The notes under the pieces were generated by a model, which did no database searches, was not told where the DNA came from, and saw nothing but the letters and a program-made list of their open reading frames with translations. Shown here piece after piece: positions 24,557-32,634 of a DNA stretch of 56,662 nt (the first letter of the stretch is position 1; each line of letters opens with the position of its first letter). Made by a program: the position numbers and the translations under genes. This stretch comes from Candidatus Thorarchaeota archaeon SMTZ1-45 (GTDB taxonomy: Archaea > Asgardarchaeota > Thorarchaeia > Thorarchaeales > Thorarchaeaceae): NCBI GenBank assembly GCA_001563335.1, contig LRSL01000044.1:1-56662 (forward strand), read 5' to 3'.

Positions 24557-24701
24557 TATTAAATCAGGGACTATGTGTTTTCAATGAAGTACTCGACAAC
24601 TACAGTGTAAATATCACAACATTGCAGTTAATAGAATGAATTCAAACACTAAATTATTGTAAAAAGGAAAGCAGAAGTCAGTCAGTTATATGTAGAATAA
24701 T

Positions 24702-25033
24702 ATGCAAACATATCCTCATCCACCACCGAATCCACCATTTTGACTCCTGACTTGGGGGCTTTTATTATCAGTATCTATGGATATGTTCGATTAACAAGCG
24801 AAGGCGAAGCTCGATTTGATGGCTCTAAAAAGGTATTAGCAATTGAAATGCTTGGAATAGCAATTGTTGCATTTCTTGAATCTTTGAATTATTGGAACTG
24901 GACATTACAGACTGAGGGACCCGAAACTGCCAATCTAATGCTAGTATGGACCGTATCAATGATGATTACCATTCCAACACTCATTGTCCCAATGATTGAT
25001 CTTTCTCTACAATGGAATCATCTAAGAAGATAG
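24702..25033 (+). pseudogene. Small two-helix membrane protein, apparently frameshifted near its start
   Basis: ATG 24702 encodes MQTYPHPPPNPPF then a TGA at 24741. The next frame, open from 24740 (TTG), continues with LTPDLGAFIISIYGYV and runs to 25033 with two hydrophobic helices. Pro-rich starts of this kind often precede a membrane helix, and one extra T in the TTTT run at 24738-24741 would join the two parts into a 110-residue protein. So either the gene has a one-base deletion, the sequence has an error in the T run, or translation begins at the TTG. I see no good slippery heptamer. The family is unknown. Confidence 0.5.
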
Positions 25034-25124
25034 GATCAAGAAGCTAGTGTCGACATTTCATTTATCTACAATTACATCAAATAATATCTATTCGTAAGTT
25101 TTGCTTGATATGAGTGGATAATGG

Positions 25125-25682
25125 ATGAAAAGCTCATTCGGAATTCGAACTGTGTATATTGACTGTTATGACGCTCTTGGGTTCTTTGAAGAGAATTGCA
25201 AAAGAGTCAAGATTGTTATGTCTGCTATTGGTGGATCCAATTATCTTAAGAGAGAGTGGGTTTCTGGTCGCGCAGGGGGCGGAAGCTGGGCTAGAACCCT
25301 TCGGTGCGTCTTTGAGACTGACTTAGACCCAATCCATGTGAAGACCATGATGCTCGGTCTCCAGTATTTAGATCCAAAGGATGTTCCTGATATATTGCCA
25401 AGAGATGCGGATACTGGATTATTCAGATTTGCAAATTTTGATGTGTTTGATGTTCAGGAAGGAAGCGAAGAAAGTAAAGGTCGATTTAGTCGATTACTAA
25501 AGCAAACTGCAAAGAAAATCGAAATGGCTGAAGTGAAGTTCATTGGCGACCTTTCAGATTTCCTAGTAGCATGCAGAACACGTTTGATTGAAACTCTAGA
25601 CTCCGCCCCCCGTCAGATGCTACTCGAAATTGAGCAGCAGATTCTCGAAAGGCTAGAGGCTGAAGAGAGTGTGAGGACTTGA
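25125..25682 (+). CDS. Hypothetical protein
   Basis: 185 residues, not recognised. It is soluble, with an N-terminal alpha/beta part (about 1-120) and a helical, charged C-terminal part (about 120-185) that could form a coiled coil. There are no obvious catalytic clusters; one Gly-rich segment RAGGGSW occurs near residue 49. ATG 25125 is preceded by ATG 25121 in another frame, which gives only a short peptide, so 25125 is preferred. No clear ribosome site, which may mean a leaderless transcript. Confidence 0.6.
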   Translation: MKSSFGIRTVYIDCYDALGFFEENCKRVKIVMSAIGGSNYLKREWVSGRAGGGSWARTLRCVFETDLDPIHVKTMMLGLQYLDPKDVPDILPRDADTGLFRFANFDVFDVQEGSEESKGRFSRLLKQTAKKIEMAEVKFIGDLSDFLVACRTRLIETLDSAPRQMLLEIEQQILERLEAEESVRT

Positions 25683-25749
25683 CTGGATTTCTTTTCTGGA
25701 TGGTCTTTTAAGGAGCTATAATCTTTGTGGAGTTTAGTAAGTGGTATCA

Positions 25750-26190
25750 ATGGATTCGATTATCGCTATGATTGAAGAGATTGTAAACAGAGAAACCAAG
25801 GCATGGGATACGCAAGATGTTGACTTATTGATGACTGTCTTTCACCATGATATGGTCTGGCCTTGGCCTCCCCATTCAAAGGCTCATGATCCGATGGATT
25901 GGGTCATTACTTGGGGTCGATACCATCCTGAACGGTGGCGACAGGGATGGCAAGACCTCTTTGACACCCACGAACTTATTCATAACATCCGAACAATCAA
26001 GAAGATAGAGGTTTCCAAAGAAGGAGACGGTGCATTCGCAGTTATTGACATAGATACTCTCTGGCGCGATGAAGTAGGAAATAACCGCCACTGGATTGGT
26101 CGAACATGCAAAATCTATTCCAAGGTTGAAAACGAATGGAAAATGACCGCGCAGATTGGTGTCCTAGATTATCATGATGTCATGATATAG
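25750..26190 (+). CDS. NTF2-like / SnoaL-type cone-fold protein
   Basis: 146 residues from ATG 25750. The order of a long helix (IVNRETKAWDTQDVDLLMTVF), an aromatic-rich stretch with HHDMVWPWPP, and a curved sheet ending in VENEWKMTAQIGVLDY is typical of the NTF2-like/SnoaL superfamily, whose members bind small hydrophobic ligands or act as isomerases and hydrolases. No function can be fixed from sequence. A TATA element GCTATAATC at about 25715-25723 puts transcription near the ATG, implying a leaderless mRNA; a GTG at 25741 is a less likely start. Confidence 0.72.
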   Translation: MDSIIAMIEEIVNRETKAWDTQDVDLLMTVFHHDMVWPWPPHSKAHDPMDWVITWGRYHPERWRQGWQDLFDTHELIHNIRTIKKIEVSKEGDGAFAVIDIDTLWRDEVGNNRHWIGRTCKIYSKVENEWKMTAQIGVLDYHDVMI

Positions 26191-26277
26191 CAGAACTTTG
26201 ATTTTCAATTTCTCCGAATGCTTAAAGGGAGCATTGAATATCTGATTCTAATTGAATTAACGAGAGTTGGAGAGAAG

Positions 26278-28860
26278 ATGAAAAGAAAGGTTGTGAACCT
26301 CGCTCTCTCATTCATCGGCCCAATAGCACTGATTGTTATTTTGACAATGCCTATTGGCCCACTGACTGGAGGGCTTGGTATCATCCAACCCATTGGTGGA
26401 ATTTTCGACAATGGTGCTCCGGAGCCTGGGGATCAAAGAATTGCTCTCCCTGGACTCAATGCCGAGGTTGAAGTGATAATCGACCATTTGGGAGTTCCCC
26501 ACATCTATGCTGAATCTACCTATGATGCCATGATGGCACTTGGGTATATGCATGCAAAAGATAGGCTGTTTCAAGTTGTGATGCAAAATGCCTTTGCAGC
26601 GGGACGAATCAGCGAGATAGTGGGTAGTGCGAGAGCGGGTGCTGTGAGCTCAGATATGTACTTTCGAGCAATAGGTCTGGCACGTTCAGCACAGGACACA
26701 CTTGACTGGTTTGAGGCAAATGCGGCTTCTGACCCAGACATTCAAGAAGGACTAGATAACATCTATGCGGAAGTTGAAGGCGCGAATGCATACATTAACT
26801 CCCTGACAAGTGCGACAATGCCAATTGAGTTTAAGATCCTAGGATATACCCCAGAACTTTGGACACCTGTCGACTGTTTCATCAATGCTAAAATGCTAGC
26901 TTGGGGTCTTGCTGGAGGATTGGCAGACTTCAATCGGCAATGGATTCGACAAACACTCGAGAATGATACCCTATACAATGATCTATTTCCTGATGTTATG
27001 CCCTACACAGTTCCGATAATACAGGAGCAGGTCAACCTCAGTCTTGCTGAGTATCCACTTGGTCCTGGTAAGATACCAGTAGCAGCTATTCCTGAACAGT
27101 CCTCTAGCATCACATTGGCTGAGGAAGCAATAATCTCTCAAGACAAGTTGGAGGCGGTGATCAGGATGATGACTGAGGTCGTCAAGCCATTTGGCGATAT
27201 GGAATTCGTTGGTAGCAATAATTGGGCAATCAACGGTTCTAAGTCATCGACAGGAATGCCCATTGTGGCCGGGGACCCACATCTCGAACATCAAGCACCA
27301 TCAGTCTGGTATGAAGCGCACATCGTTGTACCAGGGATTCTTGATGTGACTGGAACAACATTTCCAGGACTTCCCGCAGTTCTCATCGGTCACAATGACC
27401 ACATAGCATATAGCTTCACCAATGTTGGTGCTGATGTCAACGATGTCTTCGTTGAGCAACTTAATCCTGCGAATTCTGACCAATACATGTACAATGGAGA
27501 GTGGAGAAACTTCACCATCCATCAAGAGAACATTCACACAAAGGAGGGTGATGTCATTCCATTCACCGTTAAGGAATCAATCCACGGACCTTGCATCGAT
27601 TCTGTTTGGAACACCTACGGTTCAGATGCTGAATCGGAGCCAAACTTAGCGATGAACTGGACGATATCAGGTGTTACACATGAGATGATTGCAACAGCTC
27701 TACTGATGAAAGCTGATAATATCTCTGATGCTATAGATGCATTATACTGGTGGGACACAGCGGCTCAGAATTGTGTGCTTGGTGATGACTCTGGTAATAT
27801 CGGTATGCTAGTGGTTGGGCGTTTTCCAATACGAGCTGGATATACTGGTGAATACCCTGTGACTGCTCTCAATGACTCGGTTGGAATGGTGAGTTATGTC
27901 CCATATGCGCACAACCCTCGAGAAGTGAATCCCTCTCGAGGATTTGTCTCGTCAGCCAACCAGCGTACAATCGCTCCAGGAAATTATGCCTATGACATAC
28001 TTGGTCCACAAGCTGATGGATATCGAGGTAGGCGGATTTATCATCTCTTGGACGTGAATGATGACATTTCAGTAGATGACATGAAACGATTTCAGGCTGA
28101 TGTTGTAGAGGTCCGAGCAGAAGTCATAGTTCCCTACGTTGTTGATGCTTGGGATGCTGCGGGTGATGGAAATACAACCATTGCCAATGCAGTTGACCTG
28201 CTCCGAGTCTGGGAATATGACATGGAACCTGACTTAGTTGCGCCTACTATCTGGATGTATCTCATTAATGCATTGCACTATGAAATATTCGACGAGATTA
28301 GGACCATTGATAGTTCGGTTCCACTGTCGAGGAATCCAATCTTGGAGGAGCTCATTGTGACTGACAATGTTTGGTACTTAGATGACCATACTTCAGTGCC
28401 TGTTGAATCTCGTGACGAGATTCTTGTACGAGCATTAATTTCTGCTATCAATCAACTCACAGCAGAGTGGATTGATGAGCCTAATTGGGAATATGGAAAT
28501 CGTCATGTCATTGAAATTGACCATCTGGCTGGTTTCACTACTATTGGAGGCGAGAGACCTCTCCGTGGTCAAAAAACACTCAATGTGGCGGGAGGTTGGA
28601 GACCTGGGAGTGGTCCATCAACAAGACTGATTGCTGATATGAGTAACATCCAAATGTCGTACATGGCTTACCCAGGTGGACAGAGTGGGAATATCTTTAG
28701 TCCTCACTTTGCTGACATCTTTGAAATCTGGTACTCATTTGACGAGGTCACTGAGCATCATGGATATCATATTCTGTACTTCTACTCGACAGCAGATGCG
28801 TTTAGAGCTGCAGACACAGATGATACTCTCATCGAGAGAACCATCACCTTTGTACCATAG
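26278..28860 (+). CDS. Penicillin acylase-family Ntn-hydrolase (S45), secreted or membrane anchored
   Basis: 860 residues from ATG 26278, chosen for the GGAG five bases upstream; ATG 26218 adds 20 residues without a ribosome site. A hydrophobic signal or anchor lies at about 7-30. The alpha region carries the FGDMEFVGSNNWAI junction. Ser313 in GSNNWAI is the expected N-terminal nucleophile after autocatalytic cleavage, leaving a beta chain of about 548 residues, with GDPHLEHQAPSVWYE following as in penicillin amidases and acyl-homoserine-lactone acylases. It hydrolyses amide bonds of small acylated compounds outside the membrane; the natural substrate is unknown. The next gene follows 11 bases later and is probably in the same transcript. 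Confidence 0.9.
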   Translation: MKRKVVNLALSFIGPIALIVILTMPIGPLTGGLGIIQPIGGIFDNGAPEPGDQRIALPGLNAEVEVIIDHLGVPHIYAESTYDAMMALGYMHAKDRLFQVVMQNAFAAGRISEIVGSARAGAVSSDMYFRAIGLARSAQDTLDWFEANAASDPDIQEGLDNIYAEVEGANAYINSLTSATMPIEFKILGYTPELWTPVDCFINAKMLAWGLAGGLADFNRQWIRQTLENDTLYNDLFPDVMPYTVPIIQEQVNLSLAEYPLGPGKIPVAAIPEQSSSITLAEEAIISQDKLEAVIRMMTEVVKPFGDMEFVGSNNWAINGSKSSTGMPIVAGDPHLEHQAPSVWYEAHIVVPGILDVTGTTFPGLPAVLIGHNDHIAYSFTNVGADVNDVFVEQLNPANSDQYMYNGEWRNFTIHQENIHTKEGDVIPFTVKESIHGPCIDSVWNTYGSDAESEPNLAMNWTISGVTHEMIATALLMKADNISDAIDALYWWDTAAQNCVLGDDSGNIGMLVVGRFPIRAGYTGEYPVTALNDSVGMVSYVPYAHNPREVNPSRGFVSSANQRTIAPGNYAYDILGPQADGYRGRRIYHLLDVNDDISVDDMKRFQADVVEVRAEVIVPYVVDAWDAAGDGNTTIANAVDLLRVWEYDMEPDLVAPTIWMYLINALHYEIFDEIRTIDSSVPLSRNPILEELIVTDNVWYLDDHTSVPVESRDEILVRALISAINQLTAEWIDEPNWEYGNRHVIEIDHLAGFTTIGGERPLRGQKTLNVAGGWRPGSGPSTRLIADMSNIQMSYMAYPGGQSGNIFSPHFADIFEIWYSFDEVTEHHGYHILYFYSTADAFRAADTDDTLIERTITFVP

Positions 28861-28871
28861 GAGGTTATGAA

Positions 28872-29336
28872 ATGGGAAAAATCGATGATACCATTCCTGA
28901 ACTTGCATTCCTCCCTGCCATAGTGATCACCATTGTTTTTGGCTTGGTGTTTCAGCTTGCTGGTGATTGGAAACTGATGTTGATCGCTGGAGCACTGGGC
29001 GCTCTATTTGTGAGAAGAATCCGTAGAGCCTTCTTAGTTGGATTTCTAGGTATAGGTCTTGCGTGGAGCATCCTCTTTGTCTATCTGTCAGTGACTGCTC
29101 AAGCAATGGCAGTTGCTAATATCTTCATAGGACTTCTCGGTCTGGAAGGACTTGGGATTGTTGTGATAGTGATTAGCGTCCTCATAGGTGCGTTACTTGG
29201 TGGCTTTGGAGGGATGTTAGGACGAGCTCTATATGAATTCATAGATGAGTTTCTCCCATCCGGTTCTGGAGGTAAACAAACTCCTCCACCCACGCCAGAG
29301 TCTATGAAAGAAGAAGCTATAACTGAAGAACAATAA
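28872..29336 (+). CDS. Membrane protein with four helices and Pro-rich tail, unknown
   Basis: 154 residues: hydrophobic helices at about 10-28, 33-50, 55-75 and 85-115, then a cytosolic-looking tail rich in Pro, Glu and Thr. AGGAGG eight bases before ATG 28872 is a strong ribosome site, and the gap to the acylase stop is 11 bases, so they are probably co-expressed. I do not recognise the family. Repeated Gly in the last helix suggests packing against other helices. Confidence 0.65.
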   Translation: MGKIDDTIPELAFLPAIVITIVFGLVFQLAGDWKLMLIAGALGALFVRRIRRAFLVGFLGIGLAWSILFVYLSVTAQAMAVANIFIGLLGLEGLGIVVIVISVLIGALLGGFGGMLGRALYEFIDEFLPSGSGGKQTPPPTPESMKEEAITEEQ

Positions 29337-29344
29337 TCAAAATT

Positions 29345-29367
29345 GCTGTGGCACTCGTTGCCACAGC
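29345..29367. terminator. Terminator between convergent genes
   Basis: GCTGTGGC (29345-29352), 7-base loop, GCCACAGC (29360-29367), perfect 8-bp stem followed by TTTCTCACTTTTTC on the plus strand. It starts nine bases after the plus-strand gene stop and five bases before the minus-strand gene stop. Confidence 0.75.
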
Positions 29368-29371
29368 TTTC

Positions 29372-29914
29372 TCACTTTTTCTTCCAAATGATTAGAGTCA
29401 AAGATAGAAGTGCGGCTAATCCTACCAAGACAATCAATAAACTGAACTGGTCAATCTGTCCGGAACGGATTATGCTTCCTTTTATCTCTTTCATATAAAT
29501 AGAGTCATTGGAATAAACGACATACCATACATCGCTGTTGGGAATTTCGATACTCCAAGTGAGTTCCACGAGACCTCGTTTCTCTTGTATTGGAGTCGCA
29601 GATGAATCCTCAACCCATAGGTCATAGTTCTCCTCATTAAAGACAAAGAAGTCGATCCCTCCGAGTAACCAGTTGTCATACTCTGTCTGGTCTCCAGGGA
29701 AGAGCTCTCCATTATGCACTATTAGGAATTCTCCTGAAAGCGTGTCACCCGTGTGACAATGTATGGAAAATGACTCCCAAGAATGTGCATCAATCACGAT
29801 ATTGTGTGTTGCCTTGGTATTTAGTGAATGGTTTGAATTTGATTCTTTAGCGTAGGCAATAGGAGTAATGACCATAACGAATATCATGATAATTAAAATA
29901 GTTCTACTCTTCAC
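29372..29914 (-). CDS. GOLD/emp24-like surface protein with C-terminal anchor
   Basis: 180 residues. A signal peptide (about 3-22) is followed by a beta-sandwich region (about 35-145) with the pattern DTLSGEFLIVHNGE, then IDFFVFNEENYDLW, then VWYVVYSN, as seen in GOLD/emp24-type domains of archaeal surface proteins. A single C-terminal helix (about 155-176) ends with KKK, so the tail is cytosolic. The function is unknown; in eukaryotes p24 proteins are cargo receptors, but such a role here is speculation. It follows the ThiS-like gene by seven bases and is the last gene of the AOR operon. Confidence 0.62.
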   Translation of the reverse strand: MKSRTILIIMIFVMVITPIAYAKESNSNHSLNTKATHNIVIDAHSWESFSIHCHTGDTLSGEFLIVHNGELFPGDQTEYDNWLLGGIDFFVFNEENYDLWVEDSSATPIQEKRGLVELTWSIEIPNSDVWYVVYSNDSIYMKEIKGSIIRSGQIDQFSLLIVLVGLAALLSLTLIIWKKK

Positions 29915-29920
29915 AGTTCT

Positions 29921-30163
29921 TCATCCTCCACCCACCGGAGGGAATATCACAATGGTGTCATTAGGAGATAAATTGTGATTATAATCAGTGATGCGTATTC
30001 CATTAACCATGATGATTTTAGCTTGTTCTGCACTAATACCTAAACTCTTGAGAACTCCATTGATTGTTGGCGTGTCAATCTCCACTAGGAAAGTTCCACC
30101 TAGCTCCACATCATCAGGTGCAAATCTTCTGAGAGTAGCATAGAGTTTGACAAATACATTCAT
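29921..30163 (-). CDS. MoaD/ThiS-like ubiquitin-fold sulfur carrier
   Basis: 80 residues with a beta-grasp pattern (VFVKLYATLRRFAP, then IIMVNG, then DTIVIFPPVGGG) ending in the Gly-Gly tail that is adenylated and thiocarboxylated in sulfur carriers. In an operon with AOR it probably delivers sulfur for the tungstopterin cofactor. ATG 30163 is used; GTG 30172 overlaps the upstream stop by one base and is equally possible. Similar MoaD-like genes flank aor genes in other archaea. Confidence 0.82.
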   Translation of the reverse strand: MNVFVKLYATLRRFAPDDVELGGTFLVEIDTPTINGVLKSLGISAEQAKIIMVNGIRITDYNHNLSPNDTIVIFPPVGGG

Positions 30164-30171
30164 TCGAATCA

Positions 30172-30492
30172 CTAGTAATAATCTACATCAACATCGTTGC
30201 GTGTATAGCCATGCCCTTTGAGATGCTGTCCCCCACAAAGCAATACCATGTTGAATGGGAAAAGTCCCACACGAGCTCCTTGTGGAATTATATCTTCTGG
30301 CTTTGCGAGTGTGCCATTGAGAAAGCAGTCACCGAGGTCTGACTGTTTCAGGCTTAGTCTTCTGATTAGTTCCCTGAAGGCTTCATTCTCTATGAAATCG
30401 AGTCTAAGAATAGTGTCCTCATCAGGACGACTATCCTTCACAAGATTTCGAAGACGACCATAGAGATGTATCTCGAGTGAATCTGAACTCAA
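30172..30492 (-). CDS. MoaD/Mut7-C-like ubiquitin-fold protein without Gly-Gly tail
   Basis: 106 residues. The first 85 match the beta-grasp order of MoaD/ThiS or the Mut7-C-associated ubiquitin fold (LEIHLYGRLRNLV, FLNGTLA, GARVGLFPFNMVLLCGG). It carries a unique 20-residue tail with two histidines and ends DVDYY. The missing terminal Gly-Gly argues against a sulfur-carrier role, so it may be a structural or binding partner of the neighbouring carrier or of AOR. A hairpin terminator candidate lies between AOR and this gene. Confidence 0.65.
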   Translation of the reverse strand: MSSDSLEIHLYGRLRNLVKDSRPDEDTILRLDFIENEAFRELIRRLSLKQSDLGDCFLNGTLAKPEDIIPQGARVGLFPFNMVLLCGGQHLKGHGYTRNDVDVDYY

Positions 30493-30544
30493 TGTTAATC
30501 AGCTAGAGGTTATGGAATTGGGTTGATAATCCTAGTGGTATGAA

Positions 30545-30574
30545 GGAAAATTAAGGGGGAATAAATTCCTCCTT
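30545..30574 (-). terminator. Hairpin between AOR and downstream genes (attenuator candidate)
   Basis: On the minus strand, AAGGAGGAAT (30574-30565) pairs with ATTCCCCCTT (30562-30553) with one mismatch and a 2-base loop, followed by AATTTTCC. It may reduce readthrough from the AOR gene to the small genes. T-run is short, so confidence is moderate. Confidence 0.4.
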
Positions 30575-30580
30575 CGGGCT

Positions 30581-32371
30581 TCACATATCTTTGTAGACAG
30601 CGTCTAATTCCTCATCTGGGACATCGAACACCACATTGTGTGGTGGTAAGGGCTCTGTCCTGAAGAACTCTGGGAGTCTGTCGTCAATGACTGTGAATCC
30701 TGCCTCTTTGTTGAACTTTCTCTCCTTCCGAAGTATATCTTTACCATAACCTGTGACATCAATATCTTGTCCCAAGAATGAGTCAACTGTATCCTTCATA
30801 GCATTGAAACCATCGTCATCATCGAGGACACAAAATGCAATGAATAAGCAGTAACCTGTTGAGTCAATATATGCTGTAGTTGCCTGGAATGCTTGAGAGA
30901 GCTCCGCCTTCTTTAGATCTCGCGGGTCTGTGACCTTTCCCTTGATACCTAGGATTTCTGCAGCAATTGTGTATCCTGCTGTGTGGTCTGCACCCATTGT
31001 CGTAGTTGCGTATGTCACGCCAATACCCTTGATCGGTCTCGGGTCATACGCTGGAAGTGCCTGACCCTTCACGACTGGTATTCTTGTGACACCAAGTGCC
31101 TCCCCCGCTGTCAGAGCACCTGAGCAGACGAGTTTTCCATCGACTGATTTCTCATCATAGGCTTTCTTCAATAGTTCAATAGCCTTTGGACCGTTTCCGT
31201 AGGGAATGACTCCAGCTTCCATAAACATGGCAATAGTATTCCCAGCCTCAATCGTGTCAAGTCCAAGATCGTTGCAGAGTCTATTTAGTTCGGCAACATC
31301 ATGCAACACTCCGATGTCAAGGTTAGCACCAAGAGACCATGCTGACTCATACTCGAGAGGTGATACATGATGCTTACCAGTGTTCTCATATGGAACAACA
31401 TTGGAACATGCCATGACACATCCTGGATGGCAAGAATGCGCATACTTGCCCTCGGCTTTGTCACCAAACTTATTCTTTGTTTTATCTACAAGATCGTGAA
31501 CAGCCTCTCCTGATATCTTTGCAGCTTTATCAAAGCGACCTGAGCTGAATCCTCTCGTTGGAAGACCTCCAGCCTCACTCAGAATGTTCTGAAGGATGTT
31601 TGTACCGTAGTTCTTGAGACCCCCGTAAGGTTCTCCTTTGTCGTCTTTCAACTTTCCTGTAACCGCATGAGCATTTAGCGACTTTACGAAAACCTTTCTT
31701 GCTGCATCAAACTTCTCTTGATCTTTCGCTTCAGGTCTTGTCCCACCAGCCCCATCACTGATTATTGCTACGATTCTCTTAGAACCAAAGACTGCACCTA
31801 GTCCACCTCTACCAGCATATCTGCCTGGATCTGAGTTCTCAATGTTATTGCCAAAGACACCAGCACACTTCAACAACCTTTGTCCAGCTATTCCTGCACC
31901 AATGACTCCTGGTTTTGTGGGATAGTCCTTCCAAACCTTCCCTATGAGCTCATAGAGACCGATTCCTGCATACTCATTTGTCTTGATTATCTCACATTTG
32001 TCTTTACCAACAAGTATGCTATACCAATCCTTCGAATCTGGTGGAGCCCCTTTGATTACTATTCCTCTCACGCCAATACTCCCAAGTCTTGTACCAGTCA
32101 ATCCGCCTGCATTCGCTTCCTTGATTCCACCGGTTAGTGGTGATTTGGCACCCACACTCAACCTTCCTGAGGAAGGAGCAAGTGTCCCTGCAAGTAAGCC
32201 TGGTGATACAACTATCTTGTTGTTCTCTCGAAGAGGGTGGCATGTTGGATCTACCTCTTCTGAAAGAATAGTCGATGTGAATGCGCGTCCGGCAAATGTC
32301 TGATGCTCTGGTTTCACGTTCTCCCACTTGTGTGAGAGATCATTCATATTGATACGAAGTACCTTAGTCAC
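30581..32371 (-). CDS. aor: Aldehyde ferredoxin oxidoreductase (tungstopterin, Fe-S)
   Basis: 596 residues, full length for the AOR family. The enzyme oxidises aldehydes to acids with ferredoxin as acceptor, using a tungsten-bis-pterin and one [4Fe-4S] cluster. Conserved sites: the pterin-binding region with TGTRLGSIGVRGIVIKG, the cluster motif CHPGCVMAC (Cys314, 318, 322), which has three residues between the first two cysteines where the best-known AORs have two, and a fourth cysteine in DSTGYC (Cys508). The GTG start at 32371 is supported by AGGAGG seven bases upstream. It leads the operon with two MoaD/ThiS-like proteins and a GOLD-like protein. The substrate aldehyde is unknown, probably from amino acids. 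Confidence 0.93.
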   Translation of the reverse strand: MTKVLRINMNDLSHKWENVKPEHQTFAGRAFTSTILSEEVDPTCHPLRENNKIVVSPGLLAGTLAPSSGRLSVGAKSPLTGGIKEANAGGLTGTRLGSIGVRGIVIKGAPPDSKDWYSILVGKDKCEIIKTNEYAGIGLYELIGKVWKDYPTKPGVIGAGIAGQRLLKCAGVFGNNIENSDPGRYAGRGGLGAVFGSKRIVAIISDGAGGTRPEAKDQEKFDAARKVFVKSLNAHAVTGKLKDDKGEPYGGLKNYGTNILQNILSEAGGLPTRGFSSGRFDKAAKISGEAVHDLVDKTKNKFGDKAEGKYAHSCHPGCVMACSNVVPYENTGKHHVSPLEYESAWSLGANLDIGVLHDVAELNRLCNDLGLDTIEAGNTIAMFMEAGVIPYGNGPKAIELLKKAYDEKSVDGKLVCSGALTAGEALGVTRIPVVKGQALPAYDPRPIKGIGVTYATTTMGADHTAGYTIAAEILGIKGKVTDPRDLKKAELSQAFQATTAYIDSTGYCLFIAFCVLDDDDGFNAMKDTVDSFLGQDIDVTGYGKDILRKERKFNKEAGFTVIDDRLPEFFRTEPLPPHNVVFDVPDEELDAVYKDM

Positions 32372-32411
32372 TGTAACTCCTCCTTAACTGTTATATTAAT
32401 GTGCAAAATTG

Positions 32412-32449
32412 CTTATATGCGATAGGTCATTCTTGTTCATATCGATATG
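32412..32449 (-). promoter_or_regulatory. AOR promoter with palindrome upstream
   Basis: On the minus strand CATATAAG (32419-32412) is a TATA element giving a start near 32388 and a leader of about 17 nt that carries the AGGAGGAG ribosome site (32384-32377). A perfect 12-bp palindrome CATATCGATATG at 32438-32449 lies just upstream of the TATA and may be a regulator site for the AOR operon. Confidence 0.45.
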
Positions 32450-32634
32450 TTAGATGATGCATAACGGTAGTAACAAATGTCCTAGCACGTCTTTCAGAGC
32501 TCATGCAGGCTGGTTATGGACTCGAATGAAAAGTTTTAACTATGGTTAATGATTTTATCTAAAATGTCCAAGGAAGTTCTTTTAACACGCCCCAAAATCG
32601 GAAAGAAAGAAACCAAGGACGAAAGGTGAACGAA

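Noticed and set aside
24735..24745. Programmed -1 frameshift at CCA TTT TGA
   Set aside because: The tRNA would have to re-pair from TTT to ATT, and no downstream stem is seen; mutation, sequencing error or a TTG start is more likely.
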